Program-made: the position numbers and the translations under genes
Shown here: positions 18,906-27,485 of the stretch, in pieces
Position numbering within the stretch: the stretch's first letter is position 1
How the letters are laid out: every line of letters starts with the position of its first letter
Assembly: GCA_958296295.1 (NCBI GenBank)
Contig: OY282460.1
Coordinates: forward strand, 186,001 to 250,000
DNA: 64,000 bases
Reading direction: 5' to 3'
DNA from: an uncultured Pseudomonadales bacterium
GTDB lineage: Bacteria; Pseudomonadota; Gammaproteobacteria; Pseudomonadales; Azotimanducaceae
Notes under the pieces: model-generated
Seen by the model: only the letters and a program-made list of their open reading frames with translations
Databases searched by the model: none
Told to the model about the DNA's origin: nothing

Positions 18906-20232
18906 CGCCGCCTCCCGGCGTCGCGGCGACGACGTCCGGCACCCTGCCGGTAACGTCCGGCACCCTGCCGGTAACGTCCGGCACCTTGCCGGTACCGTCC
19001 GGCACCGTGGCGATGACATCCGGCACCGTGGCGATGACATCCGGCGGTGCCGGCGCATCGGCGGTACCACCGCCGTCGCCGCCGTCGGGTACCAAGCGCA
19101 CCCGCGTGCCCGGCAACGCGCGTTCCGGCGGGACTATGGTGTAGCGGTCTCCCTCCGCCAAGCCGCCGGCGACGTAAGCGAACTCCTCGTCGGCGCGCAC
19201 CACCGCCACGTTGCGAGGTCCGATGGTCATGTCGTCTGCCACCAGCCACAGCGTCCGGCCGCGTTGCAGCGAGTGCCGCGGCACCACGAACAGCTCGCCC
19301 CCTGGCCGGCCGGCAATGGTGGCCGTGACGAACGTGCCGATGCGCAGCGGCTCGCCGCCCGCGCCCGGCGCGGTGCGGTAGGGATCGTCGATCTGCGCGA
19401 CCACGTGCAGCACGCGGCTGTCCGTGTCGAAAACGCCCTCCGAACGCACCACCCGGCCTTCCCAAGCGTGGCTAGCGCCCGCTATGTCCGCCGTGAGCGA
19501 CACCGGCAGCGGCGAGGCGGCACCCGGCGCGGGAAGGTCCAGAAAGCGCAAGTCCTTCTGCGGCAGCGGCAGGCGCACCTCGGCGTAATCCGTGGCGAAC
19601 GTGACGGCGAGCGCCGTGCCGGGGTTGACGAATTGCCCGACGTCGGCTCGCTTCTCGCGCACCATGCCGTCGTAGGGGGCGCGGATGACGGTGCGTTCCA
19701 GATCCTCGGAGGCCTTCTCCAGATCCGCCTCGGCGAAATCCAAACCGGCCAGCGCTTCAGCCAGTTGCGGCTTGCGCAAGGTGAGATCGGAAGCGGGACC
19801 TTGGGCGGCGTCCAGTCCGCGCAATCGCTCCCAATCCTTCGCCGCGTATTCGGCGAGGGCGCGCTCGGTGGCGACTCGCGTTCGCGCCTGCGCGACGCCG
19901 GAGCTGGCCCGCTTGCGGGCGGCTTCGTAGTACCGCGGGTCTATGCGCACGAGCACGTCGCCGCGCTCGAAGAATCCGCCGCTCACGAAAGCCGGCGACA
20001 CTTCGATGATCTGCCCCGACACTTCCGAAACCAACGTGGTGCGCGTGCGCGGCGTGACAACGCCCTGAGAACGCACCACGAACGTAACCGGTTGGCGCTT
20101 CGCCACCGCGACATCCACCAGCATGGCCGGCGGCTCGACCGGCACGCGCACGGCCTCTGGACGGATGAGGACGAGCAACACCACGACCACGAGCGCGACG
20201 GGGATCATTCCCAACAGCAGCAGGATCTTCAT
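18898..20232 (-). CDS. RND efflux periplasmic adaptor (membrane fusion protein, HlyD/AcrA type)
   Basis: 444 residues. An N-terminal membrane anchor (residues about 2-22) is followed by a lipoyl half (VSEVSGQIIEVSPAFVSGG), a coiled-coil hairpin rich in Ala/Arg/Glu, the second lipoyl half (TVIRAPYDGMVREKRADVG), then beta-barrel and membrane-proximal domains. It links the inner-membrane pump to an outer-membrane channel. The last 45 residues are unusual: about five tandem copies of a seven-residue unit of the form PDV-x-x-x-V (for example PDVTGRV), encoded by a 21-bp DNA repeat. It is first in the operon with the permease downstream. Confidence 0.9.
   Translation of the reverse strand: MKILLLLGMIPVALVVVVLLVLIRPEAVRVPVEPPAMLVDVAVAKRQPVTFVVRSQGVVTPRTRTTLVSEVSGQIIEVSPAFVSGGFFERGDVLVRIDPRYYEAARKRASSGVAQARTRVATERALAEYAAKDWERLRGLDAAQGPASDLTLRKPQLAEALAGLDFAEADLEKASEDLERTVIRAPYDGMVREKRADVGQFVNPGTALAVTFATDYAEVRLPLPQKDLRFLDLPAPGAASPLPVSLTADIAGASHAWEGRVVRSEGVFDTDSRVLHVVAQIDDPYRTAPGAGGEPLRIGTFVTATIAGRPGGELFVVPRHSLQRGRTLWLVADDMTIGPRNVAVVRADEEFAYVAGGLAEGDRYTIVPPERALPGTRVRLVPDGGDGGGTADAPAPPDVIATVPDVIATVPDGTGKVPDVTGRVPDVTGRVPDVVAATPGGGDV
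18932..19045. repeat. 21-bp tandem repeat inside the 3' end of the RND adaptor gene
   Basis: Five full units and a partial sixth of a 21-bp repeat. The first three units read ACGTCCGGCACCCTGCCGG plus two bases with small changes; the next two end in GTGGCGATG. The period is a multiple of three, so each unit adds seven residues to the adaptor tail without breaking the frame. Near-identity between neighbouring units suggests recent slippage or unequal crossing-over. Confidence 0.9.
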
Positions 20233-20374
20233 GGTGCGATAAAGACGCGGACGGTTTCCATCCGCGAACGTTGGTTAAGCAATATGCCATCTTAGCGCAC
20301 TGTCGTTGGCGTGGCCGCGGAACGGCTGCACGACCTCACCCAGAAACAGTACAAGCACTTGACAAGCCCAGGCG
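20233..20374. other. gap between the ABC ATPase gene and the RND adaptor gene
   Basis: 142 bases between two minus-strand genes. It must hold the leader of the RND operon, but I see no convincing promoter or terminator. No gene was recognised. Confidence 0.35.
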
Positions 20375-21409
20375 TTACCGCTTGCGCGGGTAAACGAAGG
20401 TGTCGGCGGCGTGGAACTGGGCGACGACCCGATCGCCCACCGCCACATTCGTCGCGCCGGGCAAGCTGGCGCGTAGCAGCTCGCCATCCGCCTCGACCAG
20501 CACCAAACACCGGTCGCCGAGGAAGCGGACGTCGCGCACCGCGGCATGGCCAACGCCCTGTGCCGGGCGCAAGGCGATTCCGGCGGGCCTGACCACGACA
20601 TCCACGTCGCCATCCGGCGGCACGCCGCCGACCTCCCGCAAAACGCCGAACCGAGTCGCCACCTGGCCGGCTTCCGCACGTCCGCTTACGCGCTGCGCCT
20701 GGCCGAACAGCTCCGCCACGTGCGCTCCCGCGGGCTGACGCCAGATCTCGCCGGGGCTGCCCGTCTGGACGATTGTTCCGCCATGCACGATGGCGAGGCG
20801 GTCCGCGAGCTCCAGCGCTTCGTCCGGATCGTGCGTTACCACCAGGGCGACGCTGCCGAAATCGCGCAGCGCCCGGCGGGTGTCCTCGCGCAGCGCCCGG
20901 CGCAACGTCACGTCGATGTTGGCGAAGGGCTCGTCGAGCAGCAGCGCGCGCGGCCGCGGGGCAAGCGCGCGCGCCAGTGCAACGCGCTGCTGCTCGCCGC
21001 CGGAGAGCGTGTGCGGGTATCGCTCGGCCAAGGCGGCCAGTCCCACCGCCTCCAGGTTCGCGTCCGCGATCCGCCGCCGTTCGCCGGCCGGCAACGCGCG
21101 CAGCCCGAAGGCGACGTTTTCACGCGCCGTCAGGTGCGGGAACAACACATGGTCCTGAAAAACCAAACCCACGGAGCGCTGTTCCGGTGGCGCGCCCCGG
21201 CCCGGCAAGCTGAGCGTCTCGCCGTCCAAGCGAATGGCGCCGGCCTGCACCGGCTCCAGACCGGCCGCCAAGCGCAGCAGCGTCGTCTTGCCGGCACCGG
21301 ACGGCCCAAGCAGACAGGTGACTTCCCCCGGCGCGGCGGCGAAAGTGACGTCGCGCAGCACCTCGCGGCCGGCGTAGCGATGGCCGATGTGCTCGAAGAC
21401 CAAACTCAT
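20375..21409 (-). CDS. ABC transporter ATP-binding protein, ferric iron type (FbpC/FutC-like)
   Basis: 344 residues. It shows Walker A GPSGAGKTT, Q-loop (VFQDHVLFPHLT), signature LSGGEQQRVALARAL, Walker B ALLLDEP and the H-loop histidine in VVTHDPDEA. A C-terminal TOBE-like regulatory domain (about 250-344) is typical of the iron(III)/spermidine/sulfate importer ATPases. The permease is divergently encoded at 21561. ATG 21409 fits the family N-terminus; the open frame further upstream is not conserved in character. The substrate-binding protein is not in the window. Confidence 0.88.
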   Translation of the reverse strand: MSLVFEHIGHRYAGREVLRDVTFAAAPGEVTCLLGPSGAGKTTLLRLAAGLEPVQAGAIRLDGETLSLPGRGAPPEQRSVGLVFQDHVLFPHLTARENVAFGLRALPAGERRRIADANLEAVGLAALAERYPHTLSGGEQQRVALARALAPRPRALLLDEPFANIDVTLRRALREDTRRALRDFGSVALVVTHDPDEALELADRLAIVHGGTIVQTGSPGEIWRQPAGAHVAELFGQAQRVSGRAEAGQVATRFGVLREVGGVPPDGDVDVVVRPAGIALRPAQGVGHAAVRDVRFLGDRCLVLVEADGELLRASLPGATNVAVGDRVVAQFHAADTFVYPRKR

Positions 21410-21560
21410 GGTCGTGGGATTGTAAGTGGCGCGACGTCGCCAAGCGCCCGGCGGCGCACGGCCATCGCTCCTCCAGCCGCCACGCAACGTGGACGCGCAC
21501 CGGCACTCGTTCTCGTTCACTTGCGAGCCAACCGCCCGTCGCCGGTGGGACAATGGCCGG

Positions 21561-23171
21561 ATGAAGCGGCTGTGGAACGTGGGCGCCTGGTTCGCGGCGG
21601 CCGCGGTAAGCGTGCCTTTGGCGACCGTGCTGTGGGCGCTTGTCGCGCCGGCCGGCGAGACATGGCGGCACTTGCGGGCCACCGTGCTTGCGGATTACGC
21701 GGTGAACACCGTGCTTCTGGCGCTGTCGGTGGGGACGTTCGCCACCGTCGTCGGTGTGGGGGCGGCGTGGACGGTAGCCACCAAGGACTTTCCCGGCCGC
21801 CGTTTTCTCTCTGCGGCGCTGGTGTTGCCGCTTGCCACGCCGGCGTATGTGGTGGCTTACGTCTACACGGACATGCTCGACTACGCCGGGCCGGTGCAAA
21901 CGGCGCTGCGCCATGTGACGGATTGGCAGGTTGGCGACTACGCGTTCCCGGCAATCCGCTCGCTTCCAGGCGCCGCGCTGATGCTCGGCTTGGTGCTCTA
22001 TCCCTACGTCTACGTTTTGGCCCGGGTGGCGTTTGCCAGCCAAGCGGCGCCGCTAGCCGAAGCCGCGCGCACGCTTGGCGCGGGGCCGCGGCGGGCGTTC
22101 TTCCGCGTGGCGTTGCCGGCGGCTCGTCCCGCCATCGCCGGCGGCGCGGCGCTGGCGATGATGGAAACCGTGGCGGACTACGGCGTGGTGGACTACTTCG
22201 GCGTCGCCACCTTCACCTCCGGCGTGTTCCGCACTTGGTTCGCGCTCGGCGACCGCGTGACCGCGACGCAGCTCGCGGGATGGCTGTTCGTGGTGGTGGC
22301 GGTGCTGGTGCTGGCCGAGCACTACGGGCGCCGCGGCCGGTTCGCGAATCCGTTGCGGCGGGCCGCCGCCGCGCCGCGCAAGCGTCTCACCGGCGCGCGG
22401 GGCCTCTTGGCGAGCGCTGCTTGCGCCTTGCCGCTGCTGCTGGGTTTCGTGTTGCCGGCCCTGGTTCTTGGCCGCTACGCCTTAACGGAAGGCGATCCGC
22501 TTTGGCGGCGCGGATTCGGCGACTTCGTGGCCGCGAGTTTCGGCGTTGCCGGTGCCACCGCCTTCATCGCCACCGTGCTGGCGCTTGGCCTCGCCTACAG
22601 CGCGCGCCTGAGCGGCGGCCCGGCGACGCGGGTGGCGGTGCGCCTTGCGACCTTGGGCTACGCCCTCCCCGGGGCGATGTTGGCCGTTGGCGTGCTGGTT
22701 CCCTTGACGGCCGTGGAGAAACCCCTGGCGCGCTTCCTCAACGCGCACATGGACGCGAACGTGGGCTTGCTGTTCACCGGCACCATCGCGGCGCTGGTGC
22801 TCGCTTGCGTGGCGCGCTTTCTCACAGTGGCCTACAACGCGTGCCACGGCGGTTTGGAGAAGATCAGCCAGCGCTTGGACGATGTGGCGCATACGCTTAA
22901 CGCCGGGCCGGCGCGGACGCTGCGCGAGGTGCATTTCCCGCTGTTGCGCGGTGCGGTCGCTAGCGCCGCCGTGCTGGTGTTCATCGACGCGCTGAAAGAG
23001 CTTCCCGCCACCTTGATCCTGCGCCCGTTCAACTTCGAGACGCTGGCTACCCGCACCTACCAGCTGGCGTCCGACGAGCGCCTGGCGGAGGCCTCCACCG
23101 CGGCGCTCGCCATCGTGCTCATCGGCTTTCTGCCCACGCTCTTGCTGGGCGCCGCCAACGCCCGCCGTTGA
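21561..23171 (+). CDS. iron ABC transporter permease, fused double-domain (FbpB/SfuB type)
   Basis: 536 residues with two homologous permease halves of about six helices each. Both carry an EAA-like loop (EAARTLGAGPRRAFFRVALP in the first, HTLNAGPARTLREVHFPLL in the second), the site where the ATPase docks. This two-in-one layout is that of ferric iron (and thiamine) importers. ATG 21561 is chosen because the upstream open frame is arginine-rich and untypical. The divergent 150-bp gap toward the ATPase gene shows no clear Fur box, so iron control is not supported by sequence. Confidence 0.87.
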   Translation: MKRLWNVGAWFAAAAVSVPLATVLWALVAPAGETWRHLRATVLADYAVNTVLLALSVGTFATVVGVGAAWTVATKDFPGRRFLSAALVLPLATPAYVVAYVYTDMLDYAGPVQTALRHVTDWQVGDYAFPAIRSLPGAALMLGLVLYPYVYVLARVAFASQAAPLAEAARTLGAGPRRAFFRVALPAARPAIAGGAALAMMETVADYGVVDYFGVATFTSGVFRTWFALGDRVTATQLAGWLFVVVAVLVLAEHYGRRGRFANPLRRAAAAPRKRLTGARGLLASAACALPLLLGFVLPALVLGRYALTEGDPLWRRGFGDFVAASFGVAGATAFIATVLALGLAYSARLSGGPATRVAVRLATLGYALPGAMLAVGVLVPLTAVEKPLARFLNAHMDANVGLLFTGTIAALVLACVARFLTVAYNACHGGLEKISQRLDDVAHTLNAGPARTLREVHFPLLRGAVASAAVLVFIDALKELPATLILRPFNFETLATRTYQLASDERLAEASTAALAIVLIGFLPTLLLGAANARR

Positions 23172-23220
23172 GATTGGCCCGCCGGCCGCTGCTTGTCGGC
23201 GCGCCGAGCGGCGGGTGCCC

Positions 23221-23886
23221 CTACTTCTTCAACGCCAACGTGAAGCCGTCGCCAATCGGCAGCATGGTGGCGTGTACGCGGGCGTCGTCTCGAACCTTGG
23301 CGTTCAAGGCGCGGATGGCGGCGGTGTCCTGGTCCGTGACCGCCGCGTCCGCCACTCGGCCACCCCAGAGCACGTTGTCTATGCCCACCACGCCGCCCGG
23401 CCGCAACAGGCGCAGACAACGTTCGTAGTAGGCGTCGTAATTCGCCTTGTCCGCGTCGATGAAGGCGAAGTCGAAAGCGCCGCTTTGACCGTCCGCCAAC
23501 AACGCATCCAGGGTTTCCACCGCCGGCCGCAAGCGCAGGTCTATCTTGTGCGCGACGCCGGCGCGTTCCCAGAACGGCCGGCCGATGGCCGTCCACTCTT
23601 CGGAGACGTCGCAGGCGACCAGCCGACCGTCTGCCGGCAGCGCCTCGGCCACCACCAAGGCGCTGTAGCCGGTGAAGGTGCCCACCTCCACGGCGCGCCT
23701 CGCACCGAGAAGCCGCACCAAGAGCGCCATGAACGCGCCCTGCTCCGGCGAGATCTGCATGACGTGCCAGCGCGTTGCGGCGAGCGTTTCGGCCCGCAAC
23801 CCGCGGGCCGCTTCGGACTCGCGCAGCCCCTGCCGCACGAGATACTCGTGCAGCGCGTCGGTGAGATCGATCGTGTGGCTGGACAT
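23221..23886 (-). CDS. class I SAM-dependent O-methyltransferase (caffeoyl-CoA OMT family)
   Basis: 221 residues, standard for the small metal-dependent O-methyltransferases. Motifs: VEVGTFTGYSALVVAEALP (SAM-binding loop, about 67-85), ACDVSEEW (ribose-binding acidic residue), and FAFIDADKANYDAYYE (metal ligands). ISPEQGAFMALLVRLL upstream is typical of this family. It methylates a small catechol-like or CoA-bound substrate in the cytoplasm; the physiological substrate in bacteria is usually unknown. It is a single gene. Confidence 0.9.
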   Translation of the reverse strand: MSSHTIDLTDALHEYLVRQGLRESEAARGLRAETLAATRWHVMQISPEQGAFMALLVRLLGARRAVEVGTFTGYSALVVAEALPADGRLVACDVSEEWTAIGRPFWERAGVAHKIDLRLRPAVETLDALLADGQSGAFDFAFIDADKANYDAYYERCLRLLRPGGVVGIDNVLWGGRVADAAVTDQDTAAIRALNAKVRDDARVHATMLPIGDGFTLALKK

Positions 23887-23961
23887 AAGGTGGTCACTCC
23901 TTGGCGGGTTTCTTTCGGGCGGGTTCGCCCTCGGTCTTTACCGTATTCCGACCGAGCAGCA

Positions 23962-23996
23962 CGTTCAGGCTCCGTTCAGTTTAGGCCGAGCATACT
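23962..23996 (+). promoter_or_regulatory. candidate PhoP box and -10 element upstream of the PhoPQ-like operon
   Basis: A direct repeat CGTTCA (23962-23967), five bases, CGTTCA (23973-23978), twelve bases, then CATACT (23991-23996) as -10. PhoP boxes are hexamer repeats with five-base spacing placed about one turn ahead of the -10, and this site has that geometry. Genes downstream are a glycine-zipper protein, a PepSY protein and the response-regulator/kinase pair, so autoregulation would fit. No binding data are available. Confidence 0.55.
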
Positions 23997-24026
23997 AACG
24001 TTCGTACCCAACTTGGAGATGCCGAC

Positions 24027-24545
24027 ATGTGCCGAAAGAAGAGCTTGCTGCTGGTTTTGGCCGCGACGCCGCTCGTGGCGCTGGCCGAGGCGCGCTACGA
24101 CGAGGCCGAAGTCATCGACGTGGAGCCGGTCATCGAGACGGTGGAATACATCGAACCGGAAGAACAGTGCCGATTCGAGGCGGTGCGCACGGTGTCGCCC
24201 CAGAGGGACAGCTACACCAAGCCGCTCATCGGCGCGTTGATCGGCGGGGCGATAGGCAACGCCATGGGCACCAAGAAGCGCAACAAGAAAGTGGGGGCCG
24301 TGATCGGCGCGTTGGTGGGCGGCAGCATCGCCACCGACATCGCCTACAACCCGCGACCGCAGACCCGCCGCGGGGGCCAAACCTTGCGCCGGGAAGTGTG
24401 CGAGGTTGTGGATCACGTCAAACGCCAAAGGCGCGTGACGGGTTACATGGTCACCTACCGTTACCAGGGCGAGACGCATCGCGCCCGCATGGACGAGCGG
24501 CCCGGGGCCACCATCCGCGTGCGCGTGCGCGTCTTGCCGGCTTAA
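24027..24545 (+). CDS. glycine-zipper 2TM domain envelope protein
   Basis: 172 residues with a cleavable signal peptide ending near residue 20 (LVALAEARY). Residues about 65-102 contain the glycine zipper of the 17-kDa antigen/SlyB type (PLIGALIGGAIGNAMG and GAVIGALVGGSIATDIAYN). The C-terminal part is basic and aromatic. It is probably an envelope-stress or outer-membrane-associated protein. It has no lipobox cysteine at the usual place, so a secreted periplasmic form is more likely than a lipoprotein. It is first in a run leading to the PhoPQ-like pair and sits behind the candidate PhoP box. Confidence 0.8.
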   Translation: MCRKKSLLLVLAATPLVALAEARYDEAEVIDVEPVIETVEYIEPEEQCRFEAVRTVSPQRDSYTKPLIGALIGGAIGNAMGTKKRNKKVGAVIGALVGGSIATDIAYNPRPQTRRGGQTLRREVCEVVDHVKRQRRVTGYMVTYRYQGETHRARMDERPGATIRVRVRVLPA

Positions 24546-24596
24546 GGCCCGGGGCGCAAGGCGTAGAATGCCACCCAAGGCAGTGGAGATGGCCAC

Positions 24597-24998
24597 ATGC
24601 AACGAAGGTCGTCACCGTTCCGGTGGGCGGCGTTTTGCGCCTTGTGCTGCGGCTGCGCCCTCGCGGAGCAACCGTCCTCGGTGCCGAACGAGCGCGAAAC
24701 GCCCGCCGCCAACGGCCCACCGGCAGCGGCCCAATCGGAACGCGAACAGCCGCCGCAGCGGCCGGCGCCGAACGACGAGGACGCCACTGACCGTCCGGCC
24801 ATCACCATTGAAGACGCCGCCGCAATCGTGCTGCAAGCCTATGGCGGGCGCGTAGTCCAGCAAGAGACGCTGTCTGAGGAGCGCGGCTACCGCATTCGGG
24901 TTGACGTCAAAGGCCGTGTGAAGACGGTGTTCGTCGATCTGTCCGGGCGGGTGCGCGAACAGCCGCCACGGCAACGCGATGCGCCTGCTGATCGTTGA
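24597..24998 (+). CDS. secreted PepSY-like domain protein
   Basis: 133 residues. The N-terminal signal (WAAFCALCCGCALAEQP) could be cleaved at ALA-EQ or could be a lipobox around the CCGC cysteines. A proline/glutamate-rich linker is followed by a PepSY-like domain (TIEDAAAIVLQAYGG, then RVDVKGRVKTVFVD). Small PepSY proteins are frequently encoded just before PhoPQ-type two-component genes and are thought to modulate periplasmic sensing. It overlaps the response-regulator start by 20 bases. A -10-like TAGAAT lies at 24564-24569. Confidence 0.75.
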   Translation: MQRRSSPFRWAAFCALCCGCALAEQPSSVPNERETPAANGPPAAAQSEREQPPQRPAPNDEDATDRPAITIEDAAAIVLQAYGGRVVQQETLSEERGYRIRVDVKGRVKTVFVDLSGRVREQPPRQRDAPADR

Positions 24999-25659
24999 GG
25001 ACGAAGTGCTCCTCGCCGCGCAGATCGACAAGTTTCTGCGCGACCAGGGCTTCTTGGTGGACATCGCCACCGATGGCGAGGAGGGCCTCTACTTCGCCCG
25101 CGAACACGCTTTCGACGCCGCGGTGATCGATCTCGGGCTGCCGAAACTGGACGGCCTCACGTTGATCAAGACCCTGCGGCGCGAGCAAAACACCTTGCCG
25201 GTGTTGATCCTCACCGCCCGCGGCGACTGGCGCGACAAGGTGACGGGCTTGGAATCCGGCGCCGACGACTACCTCACGAAACCGTTTCACATGGAAGAGC
25301 TGCTCGCCCGCGTGAACGTGCTCATCCGCCGCGCGGCCGGCTACGCCTCGGCGGTGCTGGACTGCGGGCCGCTGCGCCTCGACACTTTGCGCAAGGAAGT
25401 GCGCGTCAAAGGCGACCCGGTGGAGCTGACCGCCTTCGAGTACCGCATGCTGGAATATCTGGCGATGAACGCGGCGCGGGTGGTTTCCAAGGCGGAACTC
25501 ACGGACCATCTCTACGAGCAGGATCACGACCGCGACAGCAACGTCATCGAGGTTTTTGTCGGCCGGCTGCGCCGCAAACTGGACCCCGACGGCAACCTCA
25601 AGCCCATTCACACGATCCGCGGCCAAGGCTACCGCTTCGCGCTGGATCGCGTCTCCTGA
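24979..25659 (+). CDS. OmpR/PhoB-family response regulator, PhoP-like
   Basis: 226 residues. The receiver domain has acidic pocket ED (7-8), phospho-acceptor Asp51, switch Thr79 and Lys101. The winged-helix DNA-binding domain (about 125-222) ends with IHTIRGQGYRFALD. Spacing and partner match PhoP rather than OmpR. It is expected to bind direct hexamer repeats; the site at 23962 is a candidate target. It overlaps the PepSY gene and is followed 12 bases later by the kinase. Confidence 0.9.
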   Translation: MRLLIVEDEVLLAAQIDKFLRDQGFLVDIATDGEEGLYFAREHAFDAAVIDLGLPKLDGLTLIKTLRREQNTLPVLILTARGDWRDKVTGLESGADDYLTKPFHMEELLARVNVLIRRAAGYASAVLDCGPLRLDTLRKEVRVKGDPVELTAFEYRMLEYLAMNAARVVSKAELTDHLYEQDHDRDSNVIEVFVGRLRRKLDPDGNLKPIHTIRGQGYRFALDRVS

Positions 25660-25671
25660 AGAGCACAGCCG

Positions 25672-27066
25672 GTGGCCGCGTTGAGGGCACGGCTGGCCGC
25701 GGTGGGCCTGCAATCCCGGTTGCTGCTGTTGACGGCTCTGGTGCTCGGCACATGCCTGGGCGCGGCCGGGTGGGTGCTCGACCGCTCCTTCAAGGCGACC
25801 GTGCGGGCCGCCGCGGCGGAGCAGCTGCAAGCCACCGCGCACGGCATCCTCGGCGCCGCCGACGAACGCGGCAGCGAGATCGTTTTCGCAACCACGCTGG
25901 CGGAACCGCGCCTCACGCAGCGGCAATCCGGCCTGTACGGTTTCGTGCAGGACGCCGGCGGCGACCTACTCTGGCGTTCGCCGTCCGCGGCGGCAAGCGG
26001 CGTCGAGCCGCCAACCATTTCGCAACTGCGCCGCCCGGCGCCAGGCGAATCCGTGTTCGCAAAGCAAACCGCAACGCATTTCGCGCTGGGATACACCGTG
26101 GTGTGGGAGTCGCTCGGCGCGCAGATGACGATCTGGGTGGTGGCGGACTGGACGCCCTACCGCGGGCGCATCCTCGCCTTTCGCCGCAACGTCGCCATCG
26201 GCCTCACCGGCGCCGCGCTGTTCTTCCTGTTCGGGCAACTGGCGGCGGTGCGCTTGGGCCTTGCGCCGCTGCGCCGCATGGTGGCCCGCATACGCCACTT
26301 GGAGGCAGGTGAAGCCACCGACATCGGCCAAGACTATCCGCCCGAGCTCTCCGGCCTCGCCCGGACGCTCAACCGTTTCATCGCCCACGAGCGCGACAAC
26401 CGCGAGCGCTACCGCCACGCGATGGACGACTTGGCGCACAGCCTGAAAACGCCGCTCGCGGTATTGAAAAACGCCGCGCGCGAACAAAGCGGCACCGACG
26501 CGGACATGGTGCGCGAGCAAGTGACGCGGATGGAAACCACGGTGGCGCACCAGCTCTCGCGCGCGGCAGCGGCACGGCTCACGTTGCCGGTGCCGCCGCT
26601 GGCGCTGCTGCCAACGGCGGCGCGCGTCACCCGCGCCTTGCGGCATGCCTACGCGGAAAAAGGCGTGGCGGTGGAAGCGCCTTGGGAAACCGACGAGTCC
26701 GAGCTTGACGCCTACGCCGTGCGCGTGGACGAACGCGACGCCCTTGAGATGCTCGGCAACCTGATCGAAAACGCCTTCAAGTACACGCGCTCGCGGGTGC
26801 GCATTTCCGCCGCCTTGACACCGGGCGGCGTGGCAACCACGGTGGAGGACGATGGCAACGGCATCCCCGAATCGATGCGCGAACGGGTGTTGCGCCGCGG
26901 CGTTCGCGCCGACGCCGCCACCACCGGCCAAGGCATCGGCCTCGCGGTGGTGGTGGAAATCGCCACCTCCTACGGCGGCCGGTTGGAGATCGGCGGCAGC
27001 GATCTGGGCGGCGCCGCGGTGCGCCTGGAACTGCCGGGCGGGCGGGGATCGGGTGGCCCGGGATAG
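25672..27066 (+). CDS. sensor histidine kinase, PhoQ-like
   Basis: 464 residues starting with GTG. TM1 is about 17-35, a periplasmic sensor domain about 37-170, and TM2 about 173-195. After a HAMP-like linker comes the H-box DLAHSLKTPLAVL (His256), N-box NLIENAFKY (Asn363/367) and G-boxes (DDGNGIP, GQGIGLAVV). It phosphorylates the regulator encoded just upstream. PhoQ homologues sense divalent cations, antimicrobial peptides or low pH; the acidic patch of PhoQ is not obvious here, so the signal is unknown. Confidence 0.88.
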   Translation: MAALRARLAAVGLQSRLLLLTALVLGTCLGAAGWVLDRSFKATVRAAAAEQLQATAHGILGAADERGSEIVFATTLAEPRLTQRQSGLYGFVQDAGGDLLWRSPSAAASGVEPPTISQLRRPAPGESVFAKQTATHFALGYTVVWESLGAQMTIWVVADWTPYRGRILAFRRNVAIGLTGAALFFLFGQLAAVRLGLAPLRRMVARIRHLEAGEATDIGQDYPPELSGLARTLNRFIAHERDNRERYRHAMDDLAHSLKTPLAVLKNAAREQSGTDADMVREQVTRMETTVAHQLSRAAAARLTLPVPPLALLPTAARVTRALRHAYAEKGVAVEAPWETDESELDAYAVRVDERDALEMLGNLIENAFKYTRSRVRISAALTPGGVATTVEDDGNGIPESMRERVLRRGVRADAATTGQGIGLAVVVEIATSYGGRLEIGGSDLGGAAVRLELPGGRGSGGPG

Positions 27067-27485
27067 CGCCGCGCCCCGACCAGCAGCGCTGGCCAGCGTC
27101 GGCGGCGCGGATGCTGCGGCATTCCGGCCCAGCACGGTGCTGGTGAACCCAACGCTAAGGGCGACGCTGGTAAAGACGCCGCTGCAAGTGGCTGTCCAAG
27201 CCGAATGCGCCGAGGCTCTAAGGCGGCATGGTGGCGCGTGAAAAGCCTGCCGCCTTCTTAACCCGATTTCAGCTGTCCTTGCCTTCTGTGGGCCGCTTAG
27301 ACGATCTTGTCCGGCGGCGCCAAACCGTGTCGATTCGCCAACGATACTGGAAAGGCGTCCAGCACGCAAGCCGCTGCGGGCCGCGGATGCCTGTGCGGCC
27401 CGCGAATGTCCCACCCACCGCCTTCGCACGACCTTCTTGCAGTCAACTGCAAAAAAGTCTTGACTATTTTGCTGTTTCATGAAAA
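27067..27485. other. 419-base gap with a GC hairpin and an AT-rich palindrome
   Basis: No credible gene. A perfect nine-base-pair stem, GCGGGCCGC (27376-27384) and GCGGCCCGC (27395-27403), lies in the middle. TGCAGTCAACTGCA (27438-27451) is an inverted repeat with a two-base centre. It leads into an AT-rich stretch with TTGACT at 27460-27465 just before the next gene. These may be a transcription end followed by a promoter/operator. Confidence 0.5.

Noticed and set aside
18932..19045. Possible CRISPR array or promoter iterons from evenly spaced repeats
   Set aside because: Units are contiguous without spacers and stay in frame within the adaptor gene, so this is a coding tandem repeat.
21410..21560. 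Fur-type operator between the divergent iron-transport genes
   Set aside because: No sequence resembling the GATAAT-based Fur repeat was found in the gap.
27228..27482. Small plus-strand frame before the DUF4143 gene
   Set aside because: No ribosome site, no domain-like pattern, and it contains the hairpin and palindrome expected of non-coding DNA.
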